From positions 1-64,000 of the forward strand of contig NZ_JAUYSS010000065.1 in NCBI RefSeq assembly GCF_030695525.1: a stretch of DNA of 64,000 bases, in the 5' to 3' direction. This document shows, in pieces, positions 1-8,618 of the stretch (position 1 is its first letter; each line of letters starts with the position of its first letter). Below the pieces are notes generated by a model that was not told the origin of the DNA, made no database searches, and saw nothing but the letters and a program-made list of their open reading frames with translations. The translations under genes were made by a program, and so were the position numbers. The DNA is from Daejeonella sp. Its GTDB lineage: Bacteria > Bacteroidota > Bacteroidia > Sphingobacteriales > Sphingobacteriaceae.

Positions 1-49
1 CCGGTATTCTTACTGCATATTTTCTAATCCAATTATTAATTTATTCCGC

Positions 50-116
50 GCTAGCGCACCGCGTGTGCCCATATGGGAACACTCACCCCCTGCTAGCGCA
101 CGCGTGTCGCGTGTGC
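50..116. repeat. Two REP-like GC-rich units upstream of the RAYT gene
   Basis: GCTAGCGCAC at 50-59 and 92-101, each followed by CGCGTGTGC (60-68; 108-116). Self-complementary GCGCAC/GTGTGC arms in otherwise AT-rich DNA. Confidence 0.55.
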
Positions 117-270
117 TCCAACAATTCCCACTCCCCTCTTCCTTAAAAATGCAAGCCTAGTCACCAAGAACCTGCCGCTTATTTGTATTTCCATACCGTT
201 TACTAATTTCTTCATCTTTCCTAACCAAAACAGTTACTCTCCATTTATTTTCAAGTATAATTTTTTCAAA

Positions 271-819
271 ATGAGCAGAAAGTATAAATTTTTGAACCAG
301 TCAGGTCTTTATTTTGTGAGTTTTGCTACAATTAATTGGATTGATGTGTTTATCCGTCCTGTATATAATGACATTGTGGTTCAAAGTCTGAATTATTGTA
401 AAAGTAATTTAGGCCTTGAGATATATTGTTGGTGTATTATGCCTAGTCATTTACATCTTATTTTCAGAGCAAAGGAAGAGAATCCGTCAAAGGTATTGGG
501 GAGATTCAAAGAACACACATCTAAGCAGCTACTTAGGTCGATAAGTGAAAATCAGGAAGAATCCCGCAAGTCCTGGATGCTTCAAATGTTCAGAAATGCA
601 GGTGAAAATTGTAGTAATGTTAAATATAATCAGTTCTGGCAGCATGATAACAAACCTATAGAATTGTGGAGTCCATGGGTTGTAGAACAGAAGGCCGACT
701 ACACCCATCATAATCCTGTTGCCGCGGGTTTTGTTTTACAAGACTGGCATTGGAAGTATTCAAGTGCAATTGATTATGCAGGAGGCAAGGGTTTGGTTGA
801 TATTGATTTTATAAGGTAG
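271..819 (+). CDS. REP-associated tyrosine transposase (RAYT, Y1/IS200-like)
   Basis: 182 aa; HUH-type motif in 'CIMPSHLHLIFR'; C-terminal 'YTHHNPVAAGFV...WKYSSAIDY' typical of Y1 REP transposases; flanked by REP-like hairpins. Confidence 0.85.
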   Translation: MSRKYKFLNQSGLYFVSFATINWIDVFIRPVYNDIVVQSLNYCKSNLGLEIYCWCIMPSHLHLIFRAKEENPSKVLGRFKEHTSKQLLRSISENQEESRKSWMLQMFRNAGENCSNVKYNQFWQHDNKPIELWSPWVVEQKADYTHHNPVAAGFVLQDWHWKYSSAIDYAGGKGLVDIDFIR

Positions 820-891
820 GGTGCAATCTGGTAGGACTCGCCTCAGGACCAATGATAAGTTTGATAAATTTTGTTAGATATATTAGGCAGC

Positions 892-909
892 ACGCGCCAC
901 AGGCGCGCG
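892..909. repeat. REP-like hairpin ACGCGCCACAGGCGCGCG
   Basis: CGCGCC-ACA-GGCGCG stem-loop; exact 18-bp copy at 12778-12795. Confidence 0.6.
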
Positions 910-986
910 CCAGCATCAATTTCAACCATACTACTGGCGCGATTAGGTGCCAAAGTATCCATAAGTTGGCCTTGTATTCTTTTGCA

Positions 987-2540
987 TCATTTATCCGCTT
1001 TCGTCGTAATTACAATAACTCCATTCCGGCCTTTTTCTCCGAATTTGCTCAATGCTGTTTCGCCTTTGAAAACTTCTATGGTACCGATAGACATTACAGA
1101 AAGATCGTTTAATACTGATTTTTCTACCTCTTTTCCATTGAGAAGGATCAATTCATTATTATTTAAACCACTAAGTGATAATTTCTCGCTCTCTGCTTTT
1201 CTAAGACTGATTGAAGCAGACGGTGCAGGAGGTATTGTATTGCTTGATGACTTGCGTTCGGCTGTTTTGGTTGTGATTTCAATAACCCCATCACTGCCTG
1301 TGGTACCGTACTTAGCTGTAGCCGATGCTCCTTTAAGTACAGTTATCTTGTCGATGTTTTTAGGGTCAAAGTAACCTTTGTGGCCAAGATCTGAAACTAC
1401 CAATCCGTCGAGAACGTACAATGGCTTTTTTGAACCTGCCTTCATACTGTCACCCATTGCATTGAATTTGATGATTACCTTTTTAGTTGTATCTGCCGGA
1501 ATTGTTAATCCTGAATTGTTGCCAGGATTTTTTTTATTCTTGGCATGAGGTTTTTCTGATGACCCTATGCCTTCGGTTGTTAATTCGGTATTAATGCCGG
1601 CGATCTCAGGCATTTGAGGGAAATTGTCGATAACACTGCTCAGGGGACTGTTGTTAAATGCTGCCTTTGAATTTGTAACGATTAGAACCAGGCACATGAT
1701 GGACGGAAGGATTAGGATGTAAATTCCTTTTTTGAACCTGTTTGATTGTTGCTTATTCATCATGGCTATTCTTTTTTTAATGGTTAGTAAATGGAAATTA
1801 TTCACGGGTAATGCATTTTGTGGTAGAACATTAATCTTTAACAAGGCATATTGGTATTCTTTGCTGTCTATGCCTGAATTCAGTACCTGCTGGTCGGTTA
1901 TGAATTCAAGATTTGCTTTTATGGCCTTCTTTATTAGCCATACCCCCGGATTGAACCAGCATAAAACAGTGCAGAGCTCGGCTAAAAGGACGTCAAGGCT
2001 ATGTAATTGTCTGACATGTACCTGTTCATGTTCTAAAATGGATTGGAGTTCTTTCGGATCGTGGTATTCAGGATTCAGGTAAATGGTTTTCCAGAATGAA
2101 AATGGATTCAGCTTTTTACGGACTATTCTGAACCTGTAATCACCAGAAACTGCAATCTCAGATTTTTTATGCAGGATTAAGAGTGAGATTAGTTGAATGA
2201 TCAGCCGGGTCAACATCAGTATAAAACCTGTCCAGAATATCGCTACTGCTGCCTGCCAGTAAATGCTGTCATATACCGGATAGGAGTTATTTATGTAGCT
2301 GATTGAATACTGCCAGTCAGGACTTATACTGCTGATTTGCTGTTTGATTTCAGGATTGCTTTTAAACAGATCTGCCAGATTTATCAGCGGATAAAGGCAA
2401 GAATAAATCAAACCAAGCAACAAATAGATACGATTTAATGAATAGAAAGTAAATTGTTTCAAAAACAGCCGATAGCCGAAATAGAAAAGTAAAATTGAAA
2501 AATTCACTTTTAGCAGGTATATGATGAGTTCTGGCATCAT
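987..2540 (-). CDS. M56 family (BlaR1/MecR1-like) antirepressor metallopeptidase with C-terminal TonB-plug-like repeats
   Basis: Multi-TM N-terminus, HExxH in 'ILEHEQVHVRQL', C-terminal 'PLYVLDGLVV...ITVLKGASATAKYG..GSDGVIEITTK' plug-like motifs; adjacent BlaI. Confidence 0.88.
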   Translation of the reverse strand: MMPELIIYLLKVNFSILLFYFGYRLFLKQFTFYSLNRIYLLLGLIYSCLYPLINLADLFKSNPEIKQQISSISPDWQYSISYINNSYPVYDSIYWQAAVAIFWTGFILMLTRLIIQLISLLILHKKSEIAVSGDYRFRIVRKKLNPFSFWKTIYLNPEYHDPKELQSILEHEQVHVRQLHSLDVLLAELCTVLCWFNPGVWLIKKAIKANLEFITDQQVLNSGIDSKEYQYALLKINVLPQNALPVNNFHLLTIKKRIAMMNKQQSNRFKKGIYILILPSIMCLVLIVTNSKAAFNNSPLSSVIDNFPQMPEIAGINTELTTEGIGSSEKPHAKNKKNPGNNSGLTIPADTTKKVIIKFNAMGDSMKAGSKKPLYVLDGLVVSDLGHKGYFDPKNIDKITVLKGASATAKYGTTGSDGVIEITTKTAERKSSSNTIPPAPSASISLRKAESEKLSLSGLNNNELILLNGKEVEKSVLNDLSVMSIGTIEVFKGETALSKFGEKGRNGVIVITTKADK

Positions 2541-2902
2541 GGCTTCCTTCCTTTCTCAATCATTTCTATGATCTCTTTTAATTCCTCTGTACTGATCTTT
2601 TCCTGGGTCGCAAAAAAGCTGACCAGTTCCTTATAAGAATTGCTGAAATAATCGCTCACAAACTCACCCATAAATTTTTTCTTGTATTCTTCTTCCTTGA
2701 TTTCCGCAGCATATAAATAGGTATTTCCCAGCTTCTTTGCAGAGATGAATTTTTTCTTCTCCAGGTTCTTCACTGTAGAGGCAAGGGTGGTGTAAGGTGG
2801 TTTAGGCTCGGGAAGGTTGTTCAGGAAATCCTTAATGGTCCCAGTGCAAAGGTTCCAAATTACCTGCATTGCTTCCTCTTCATTTGAAGTTAACTTTTCC
2901 AT
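2537..2902 (-). CDS. BlaI/MecI/CopY family transcriptional repressor
   Basis: 121 aa 'LTSNEEEAMQVIWNLCTGTIKDFLNNLPEPKPPYTTLASTVKNLEKKKFI' winged-helix signature; overlaps the downstream M56 start. Confidence 0.92.
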   Translation of the reverse strand: MEKLTSNEEEAMQVIWNLCTGTIKDFLNNLPEPKPPYTTLASTVKNLEKKKFISAKKLGNTYLYAAEIKEEEYKKKFMGEFVSDYFSNSYKELVSFFATQEKISTEELKEIIEMIEKGRKP

Positions 2903-2905
2903 ATC

Positions 2906-2942
2906 TACGAACTTTTCGTAAACATACTACGAACTTTTCGTA
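2906..2942. promoter_or_regulatory. Tandem palindromic BlaI-type operator candidates
   Basis: TACGAACTTTTCGTA exactly at 2906-2920 and 2928-2942 (22-bp centre spacing), immediately upstream of the blaI start codon at 2902. Confidence 0.75.
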
Positions 2943-3113
2943 ATTGCAAATTAATTTTGCATATGCTTATTATGATGGTATTCGTATAGGGGCTAAAACC
3001 AACTGTCAATAAATACAAAACGGCAAAATTTAAGAAAACAGCAATTAAAGTACATTGAGCGGTATATTTATACTATAGAAGTTAATGTTCAAATAAAAAC
3101 GAAATGTACAAAT

Positions 3114-3140
3114 TACCATTTACTACCATTTAATTACCAT
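3114..3140. repeat. Helically phased TACCAT repeats in the left flank of the Mu-like element
   Basis: TACCATT at 3114 and 3124, TACCAT at 3135 (10- and 11-bp spacing); another TACCATT at 3395. Confidence 0.45.
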
Positions 3141-3309
3141 TATTAAGTTAAGCAGCCTTAAAAACCTCCTATAAACTACTATTTATGCCCTTAATAATAT
3201 AATTAGGGTGTATTATAAAGATAATTAATCCACTTTATTTAATGATTAAATGAGCTTAATACCATGCTTAAATAGTATGGTAAAACCGGAGTTTTAAACT
3301 AATTTAAAA

Positions 3310-3357
3310 GTTGGGGCTACAGTTGGGGTTACAGTTGGGGTTACAGTTGGGGGCCAA
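3310..3357 (+). repeat. 12-bp tandem repeat (GTTGGGGTTACA) with four G4 tracts
   Basis: GTTGGGGCTACA-GTTGGGGTTACA-GTTGGGGTTACA-GTTGGGGGCCAA; four runs of at least 4 G separated by 8-nt loops. Confidence 0.8.
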
Positions 3358-3583
3358 AAAAGTAGTGATTGGTAACCCTATAGGGTAAAAAAACTACCAT
3401 TTAATACCCCAAAAATGCGGATTGCCCCCCCCCCATAGGGATAATAAGTATGAATTCTATTTCTTATATAAATTATTGATTAACAGTAACTTATATAAGG
3501 TTTTAATAGAAATGATTTTAAAAAAGTTATGTGTGCGGTGATTTTATGTGTATTAATGGTGTTTTAAACGGTATACAAACATT

Positions 3584-4252
3584 TTAGTTGTTTAGATAAC
3601 CTGATATTATATTTTCGGTATCTGCTGGTTTAGCTTCAGAATAAAACTCCTTGATCGCATCCGATAATTTCTCTAATGATGGCGAGAATGGCATTACTTT
3701 ATCAATCTCCTTAAAGATATCTGACCTGTACTTTTCAAAATCAAATTTCTTACCATTATAATTACTTTGGATCTCGTAGAACTTCTTATCAATATTCTCA
3801 AAATAATAATGATCTAGGTTTGATATTATATACTGGAAGTTTAACAATGTATTAATGTCCTTGTAGAGCTTTGACCGCTTATCAGTTCCCTGAACTAGTT
3901 GTGTTTCTACTTTATTCATCATCCGGCGCTCTAAATATATTGGAGCGTCATTATCTACATAACTTTTATTAATAATGTCGCCTTCATTAGCTTTTGTAAT
4001 AATTCCAGACTTTTTAATACCTGGACTTCCATTCGCATTCCACATATCACCAACTCCTGTTAGTAACCAGTCCTGATTCAAGTTTGGATATCTACCAATA
4101 ATTTTCTTATATATATCGATACCAAAGTTGACATCTTTAGTTGTAATTTTTGATACCATAGCACTGGATGTGCCTATTTCACGCGCAAATTCGTTCTTTG
4201 ACAGCTTTAAGGTGCGTATTAGCTCATTAAGCCTCTCTTTGATAAGGTTCAT
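3584..4252 (-). CDS. Phage-type helix-turn-helix repressor
   Basis: N-terminal 'LIRTLKLSKNEFAREIGTSSAMVSKI' HTH; divergent from the transposition genes. Confidence 0.75.
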   Translation of the reverse strand: MNLIKERLNELIRTLKLSKNEFAREIGTSSAMVSKITTKDVNFGIDIYKKIIGRYPNLNQDWLLTGVGDMWNANGSPGIKKSGIITKANEGDIINKSYVDNDAPIYLERRMMNKVETQLVQGTDKRSKLYKDINTLLNFQYIISNLDHYYFENIDKKFYEIQSNYNGKKFDFEKYRSDIFKEIDKVMPFSPSLEKLSDAIKEFYSEAKPADTENIISGYLNN

Positions 4253-4281
4253 AAAATTTTACAAAATGTTAAATATTATCA

Positions 4282-4313
4282 ATTATTATTTGCAAATAAG
4301 ATTATTATTTGCA
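4282..4313. promoter_or_regulatory. Direct-repeat operator candidate between divergent regulators
   Basis: ATTATTATTTGCA at 4282-4294 and 4301-4313 in the repressor/Ner intergenic region. Confidence 0.5.
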
Positions 4314-4353
4314 TTTTTACTTATAATATTACTGGACATTATCTTATAAATGT

Positions 4354-4575
4354 ATGGAAACAACCTTTAACATTGATAAAATTCGCGAACAATTACCGTT
4401 CGGAGCTCAAACAGAAATTGCAAAAAAATGCAATGTAACTGTTTGTATGGTTAATCGGGTTTTGAATGGAAAATCCGAGAATACAAAAATTTTGGATGCT
4501 ATTGCTGATTACTTAACAGATTTTAAGCAGCAAAAAAATGATACTATTTCTCGTCTAGCATCTTTAATTGATTAA
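4354..4575 (+). CDS. Small Ner/Cro-like HTH protein
   Basis: 73 aa 'QTEIAKKCNVTVCMVNRVLNGKSENTKILDAIADYL' HTH; first gene of the rightward operon. Confidence 0.65.
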   Translation: METTFNIDKIREQLPFGAQTEIAKKCNVTVCMVNRVLNGKSENTKILDAIADYLTDFKQQKNDTISRLASLID

Positions 4576-4584
4576 GCACTCACA

Positions 4585-6609
4585 ATGCCGCACGAGTGGA
4601 ATAATATCATAGTGGTTACCAAAGAGGAACTTGTTCCGGCCTGGTATCATACATGGTCAAACCTTAAATTAACCCTTCACCGGTTTGCCGATAAGCCCTA
4701 TGGTATAAAGCGTGCTCAGCTTGGAGGTAATGGTAGACAGTTATTAATTGCATTTGACAGTTTACCAGAGCATATAAAAAACGGGCTTGGTGATCCTCGC
4801 AAAATAACTCACATTCTTGAGCGATATTATAAAATTGACAGCGAGGCTGTTACTTTCTTTTCTACATATTCCTTTCCAGATGGCAGTTACTTGGATGTAT
4901 TATATCAAGAACGATATATAATAAATGCAAGCGTTTTAAAGGCTGTGATTGCCTTGAGGTCAGCTAGAACTCAAGAAAGGCAAACAAAAGGTGGAAACTT
5001 AACAGGTATCCTTTCAACCCTATGTAATGACGTCAAAAGCTTTCAGACAATACTTAAATCAAAACATCGGGTACATCATAACCTGCCAGAGAATGAAAGG
5101 AGATTTAAAGACACTTTAAAAGCGTTTGAAAAGGAAGGATATGAAACTTTAATCTCCGGGAAGCATAAGAATCAAAATACTAGGAAAGTAACCGACAATA
5201 CTTTAGAGTTATTAAAAAGTATGTTTGCCGGTGCTAATAGTAAGCCTACTGCAACCGAAGTTTATAGGCAATATGGCTCCTTTATTGCCGGTTATTTACA
5301 AGTTATAAATAATGAAAGCGGTGAAATCTATAATCCCGTAGAATTTAAGAAGCTCAGTACTCAGACAGTTACTAATTATATGGCTCAGTGGTCTACCAAA
5401 ATAGGTACCCATTCCATCCGAAGTGGAGACCGTCAAAAGTTGATGCAATTATTTAAGCCTCACCATTCACTAGATAAACCAAAGTTTGCAGGATCAATTA
5501 TCTCAATCGACGATAGACAACCTCCTTTTAAGTCTACCGATGGTAAACGGGTTTGGTTTTACAATGGCATCGACCTGGGAAGCGAGGCCTTCACATGTTG
5601 GGTACATGGTCGCGAAAAAGAAGGGATCATATTAGATTTTTACCGGCAGCTTGTAAGGAATTACGCCGAATGGGGTTTTAACCTTCCTGCTGAACTTGAA
5701 GCCGAAATGAGCTTAAACAGCTCCTTTATTGAAACCTTTCTCAAATCGGGTGCTATGTTTCAAGAGGTCAGAATAGAGGCTAATAATGCACGAGGAAAGC
5801 GAATAGAAGCTTATTACAGACAACTAAGATACGCAATAGAGAAAGACCGTACCGGATGGCTTGCCAGGCCATTTGCAAACAGTGAAAGTAACCAGGCCGG
5901 TCCTGATAAAGTTAAAGAGCTTCCATACAACGAAATTATTGAAGGCTGTTTAAATGATATTGAGAAGTGGAATAACATGCCACATAGTTTGCATAAAGAT
6001 ATGAGCAGGTGGCAAGTATTCTGTGAAATGCAGAATCCTGACTTAAAGCCAACAAACTATGCTGCTATTATACCCCACATCGGATATCAAACAAAAACCT
6101 CTTGTAATGTTGGTATTATGCGTTTACAAGGAGGTGAATATCTAATAGGTTTAGATAATGAAATATGTACGGGTGAACGTCTTATAGGCTTAATGAGAAT
6201 TGTAGAAGGCCATAATGTTACTATTTATTGGCTTGATGATAATGATGGAAGAGTATTTAAGGCCCTTGTGTTCATTGGCAATCAGTTTATCTGTGAGGCA
6301 ATTAAAAAACCCTCATATAATCGAGCGAAAATCGAACAAACCGAAACCGATTTAATAAATCGTGAAATAATGAGCAAGTACGTTTCATCAATTGAAGCAT
6401 ACGGTCGCAGACAACGTCAATCTATTGACCGGATTACCATTATTGATAATACTCCCCCACTTAAGAAAACTTTCATCATGCCAGGATTAAAACAAGCTTT
6501 ACCTATAGAAAATTGGGAAGCTCCGGAATTACTTCCAATTCTGCCAGTAAGTGAAGAGTTTAACACCACTTCATATACTCATGGTCTTCCTTTAAAAGAT
6601 AGATGGTAA
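4585..6609 (+). CDS. Mu-like transposase A (rve/DDE integrase core)
   Basis: 674 aa; core 'SIDDRQPPFKSTDGKRVWFYNGIDLGSEAF...EMSLNSSF...RIEANNARGKRIEAYYRQLRY'; followed by an AAA ATPase overlapping by ATGGTAA. Confidence 0.85.
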   Translation: MPHEWNNIIVVTKEELVPAWYHTWSNLKLTLHRFADKPYGIKRAQLGGNGRQLLIAFDSLPEHIKNGLGDPRKITHILERYYKIDSEAVTFFSTYSFPDGSYLDVLYQERYIINASVLKAVIALRSARTQERQTKGGNLTGILSTLCNDVKSFQTILKSKHRVHHNLPENERRFKDTLKAFEKEGYETLISGKHKNQNTRKVTDNTLELLKSMFAGANSKPTATEVYRQYGSFIAGYLQVINNESGEIYNPVEFKKLSTQTVTNYMAQWSTKIGTHSIRSGDRQKLMQLFKPHHSLDKPKFAGSIISIDDRQPPFKSTDGKRVWFYNGIDLGSEAFTCWVHGREKEGIILDFYRQLVRNYAEWGFNLPAELEAEMSLNSSFIETFLKSGAMFQEVRIEANNARGKRIEAYYRQLRYAIEKDRTGWLARPFANSESNQAGPDKVKELPYNEIIEGCLNDIEKWNNMPHSLHKDMSRWQVFCEMQNPDLKPTNYAAIIPHIGYQTKTSCNVGIMRLQGGEYLIGLDNEICTGERLIGLMRIVEGHNVTIYWLDDNDGRVFKALVFIGNQFICEAIKKPSYNRAKIEQTETDLINREIMSKYVSSIEAYGRRQRQSIDRITIIDNTPPLKKTFIMPGLKQALPIENWEAPELLPILPVSEEFNTTSYTHGLPLKDRW

Positions 6610-7541
6610 ATAATAAAGCTATGCAAGCACTAAGTATTGAATTTAAGGTGAACGTATCTAAAAAGCTAAAAGAGGCATATGATAGCCCTAATTACGTAAA
6701 TGTTGGTTTTTTGAGACATTATGAGCTAACATCCAGAGCCTGTGTCGATATAATTAGAGGTAAAATTGAAGGAGTACTGACAGATCAACAATGGTTAAGG
6801 CTTGGAAGTAAGTTAAATGTTAAAACCGAGAAGTTGTGGAATTTAGCACGTACGGATGTATTCACAGTATTAGAAGAAGATATCCTTTTTTGTAAAGATA
6901 ATGCTAAGGCTAAAATCTGTGTTGATGAATGTGGTATAGGTAAAACATTTACTGCTAAATATTTATCAAAAACATTAGAGAACTGTTTTTATGTTGATGC
7001 AAGCCAGGGTAAAACCATATTACAGTTTACAAAAGCACTCGCTTCTTCCATCGGATTGAATATAATTAGTAAGCATGCCGACCTCAAACAAGATATTAAA
7101 TGCTATCTCAAAATAATTAATAATCCCATAGTTATAATTGATGAGGCAGGCGATTTAGGTCAAGTTACTCTGCAAGAAATTAAGGAGTATTGGAATGCTA
7201 CTGAGGGTTTTTGTGGGTGGTACCTTATGGGGGCAGATGGATTAAGGTATACTATTGAAAAAGGAATCAAACTTAGAAAACCCGGATTTAAAGAAATTTT
7301 TAGCCGGTTTTCAGAACGATATACTACGGTGGTTCCGATTGATAAAAAAAGTAAAATCCTCTTTTATAAAAAGCTTATCAAGGATGTATTGAGTGTCAAT
7401 ATGTCAAACACAAAAGCCATTGACGATATCGTAACCAGGTGTCTAACAAATGATCTACAGGGAACCGTTTCAGGACTTCGAAGGGCTGAAAGTCTTTTAA
7501 TCTTAACTAAAACTGAAAACATTATACTGACCGAATCATAA
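6603..7541 (+). CDS. MuB-like AAA+ ATPase (transposition target activator)
   Basis: 312 aa; Walker A-like 'DECGIGKTFTAKYL', Walker B 'NPIVIIDEAGDLG'; start overlaps the MuA stop. Confidence 0.82.
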   Translation: MVNNKAMQALSIEFKVNVSKKLKEAYDSPNYVNVGFLRHYELTSRACVDIIRGKIEGVLTDQQWLRLGSKLNVKTEKLWNLARTDVFTVLEEDILFCKDNAKAKICVDECGIGKTFTAKYLSKTLENCFYVDASQGKTILQFTKALASSIGLNIISKHADLKQDIKCYLKIINNPIVIIDEAGDLGQVTLQEIKEYWNATEGFCGWYLMGADGLRYTIEKGIKLRKPGFKEIFSRFSERYTTVVPIDKKSKILFYKKLIKDVLSVNMSNTKAIDDIVTRCLTNDLQGTVSGLRRAESLLILTKTENIILTES

Positions 7542-7559
7542 AATAAAAAACCCAAAATC

Positions 7560-8015
7560 ATGATGAATAGAAATGAACATTCAAAAACAGAACGGGAATT
7601 AAGTATGGCTATAGCTGTAAATAAATTTTCGGAGTTTCTAAAGCAATTTAGCTCATTAGATGAGATTAAACAGAAATACTCAGAATTGTATTTCGATTGT
7701 TCTCAATATGTAATGAGATCACAGGATTCTTATAGATACGATTGCCCAACAAACCTCCATTACCTAATTGAACTAATTGAGCTGCTTAATATGGCAGATC
7801 TGGAAAAAGAGGGTATCACAGAAGACCAAATAAATCAGCTAAACAATGTTTTTTACCCGGTTGAAATTGACGACCCAGCATCGACAATTTTAGAGATATC
7901 TAACAATAGAACCTCTCAACTGGAAGAACTGACATTTATTGAAGCAAAAGCCCTTATAGATCGCCTGAATAAAGTTAATCAAACCCATTATTTAACTATT
8001 AAACAAAATGTATAA
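7560..8015 (+). CDS. Hypothetical protein of the Mu-like element
   Basis: 151 aa ORF in compact co-directional operon; no family recognised. Confidence 0.55.
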   Translation: MMNRNEHSKTERELSMAIAVNKFSEFLKQFSSLDEIKQKYSELYFDCSQYVMRSQDSYRYDCPTNLHYLIELIELLNMADLEKEGITEDQINQLNNVFYPVEIDDPASTILEISNNRTSQLEELTFIEAKALIDRLNKVNQTHYLTIKQNV

Positions 8016-8024
8016 CTAAATTTT

Positions 8025-8291
8025 ATGCTACAACTAAACAAAACCGACTTGGACGGCCTAGTCAAGGACCTGACCGTAATTAAAGAATTATCAAATCAAA
8101 TCGACAGCAAGCTTTCACTTGAAATAAACCAAATGGCTCCCCAATTAGAGGCTGATAATTTTGGAACTGAAGAGTATTCAAAAAAAGAAAAGTTAAAAAA
8201 ATTAATAGGTATGATGGATATGCTCGATCGATTGAAGGAAGTCTCCGAAGCGTTGATCGACAGTATAAAAATGTTAACTAACAAAAATTAA
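8025..8291 (+). CDS. Hypothetical small helical protein
   Basis: 88 aa ORF co-directional with short gaps. Confidence 0.5.
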   Translation: MLQLNKTDLDGLVKDLTVIKELSNQIDSKLSLEINQMAPQLEADNFGTEEYSKKEKLKKLIGMMDMLDRLKEVSEALIDSIKMLTNKN

Positions 8292-8292
8292 G

Positions 8293-8601
8293 ATGGAAAA
8301 GATAAAACCAACGTCAAAAGCTGACATATCAAAAAAAACCAAAGCTCTCAACGGCTTAATAGAATCTTTAGATGTGCTTGCAACTCTGAAAGATATCGTA
8401 GCTACTAAATTGGATGTTGTATTCTCTGAAGAGTGTACAGAATGTGGGAATCAAGCAAAGTTTATTCAAACAGCAAGAAAAATGTTTCAGGAAATGGCTC
8501 CGAATTACATTGCAATACATCTTGTAGAATTTAATAAAAGCTTAGAGATAAATGAGCGTTTTCCGCATTATGATGACATTGAAACTGAAACTAAATTTTA
8601 A
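8293..8601 (+). CDS. Hypothetical small helical protein
   Basis: 102 aa ORF immediately after the preceding stop. Confidence 0.5.
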   Translation: MEKIKPTSKADISKKTKALNGLIESLDVLATLKDIVATKLDVVFSEECTECGNQAKFIQTARKMFQEMAPNYIAIHLVEFNKSLEINERFPHYDDIETETKF

Positions 8602-8618
8602 ACTAATCAAATAAAAAA

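Noticed and set aside
852-1374. Overlapping + strand ORFs (86 and 167 aa)
   Set aside because: Antisense to the well-supported M56 CDS; no recognisable family.
3310-3357. CRISPR-like array
   Set aside because: 12-bp units are contiguous with no spacers and no cas genes nearby; simple tandem repeat/G4 candidate.
4128-4349. 73 aa + strand ORF over the repressor N-terminus
   Set aside because: Antisense, low-complexity hydrophobic translation of the AT-rich switch region.
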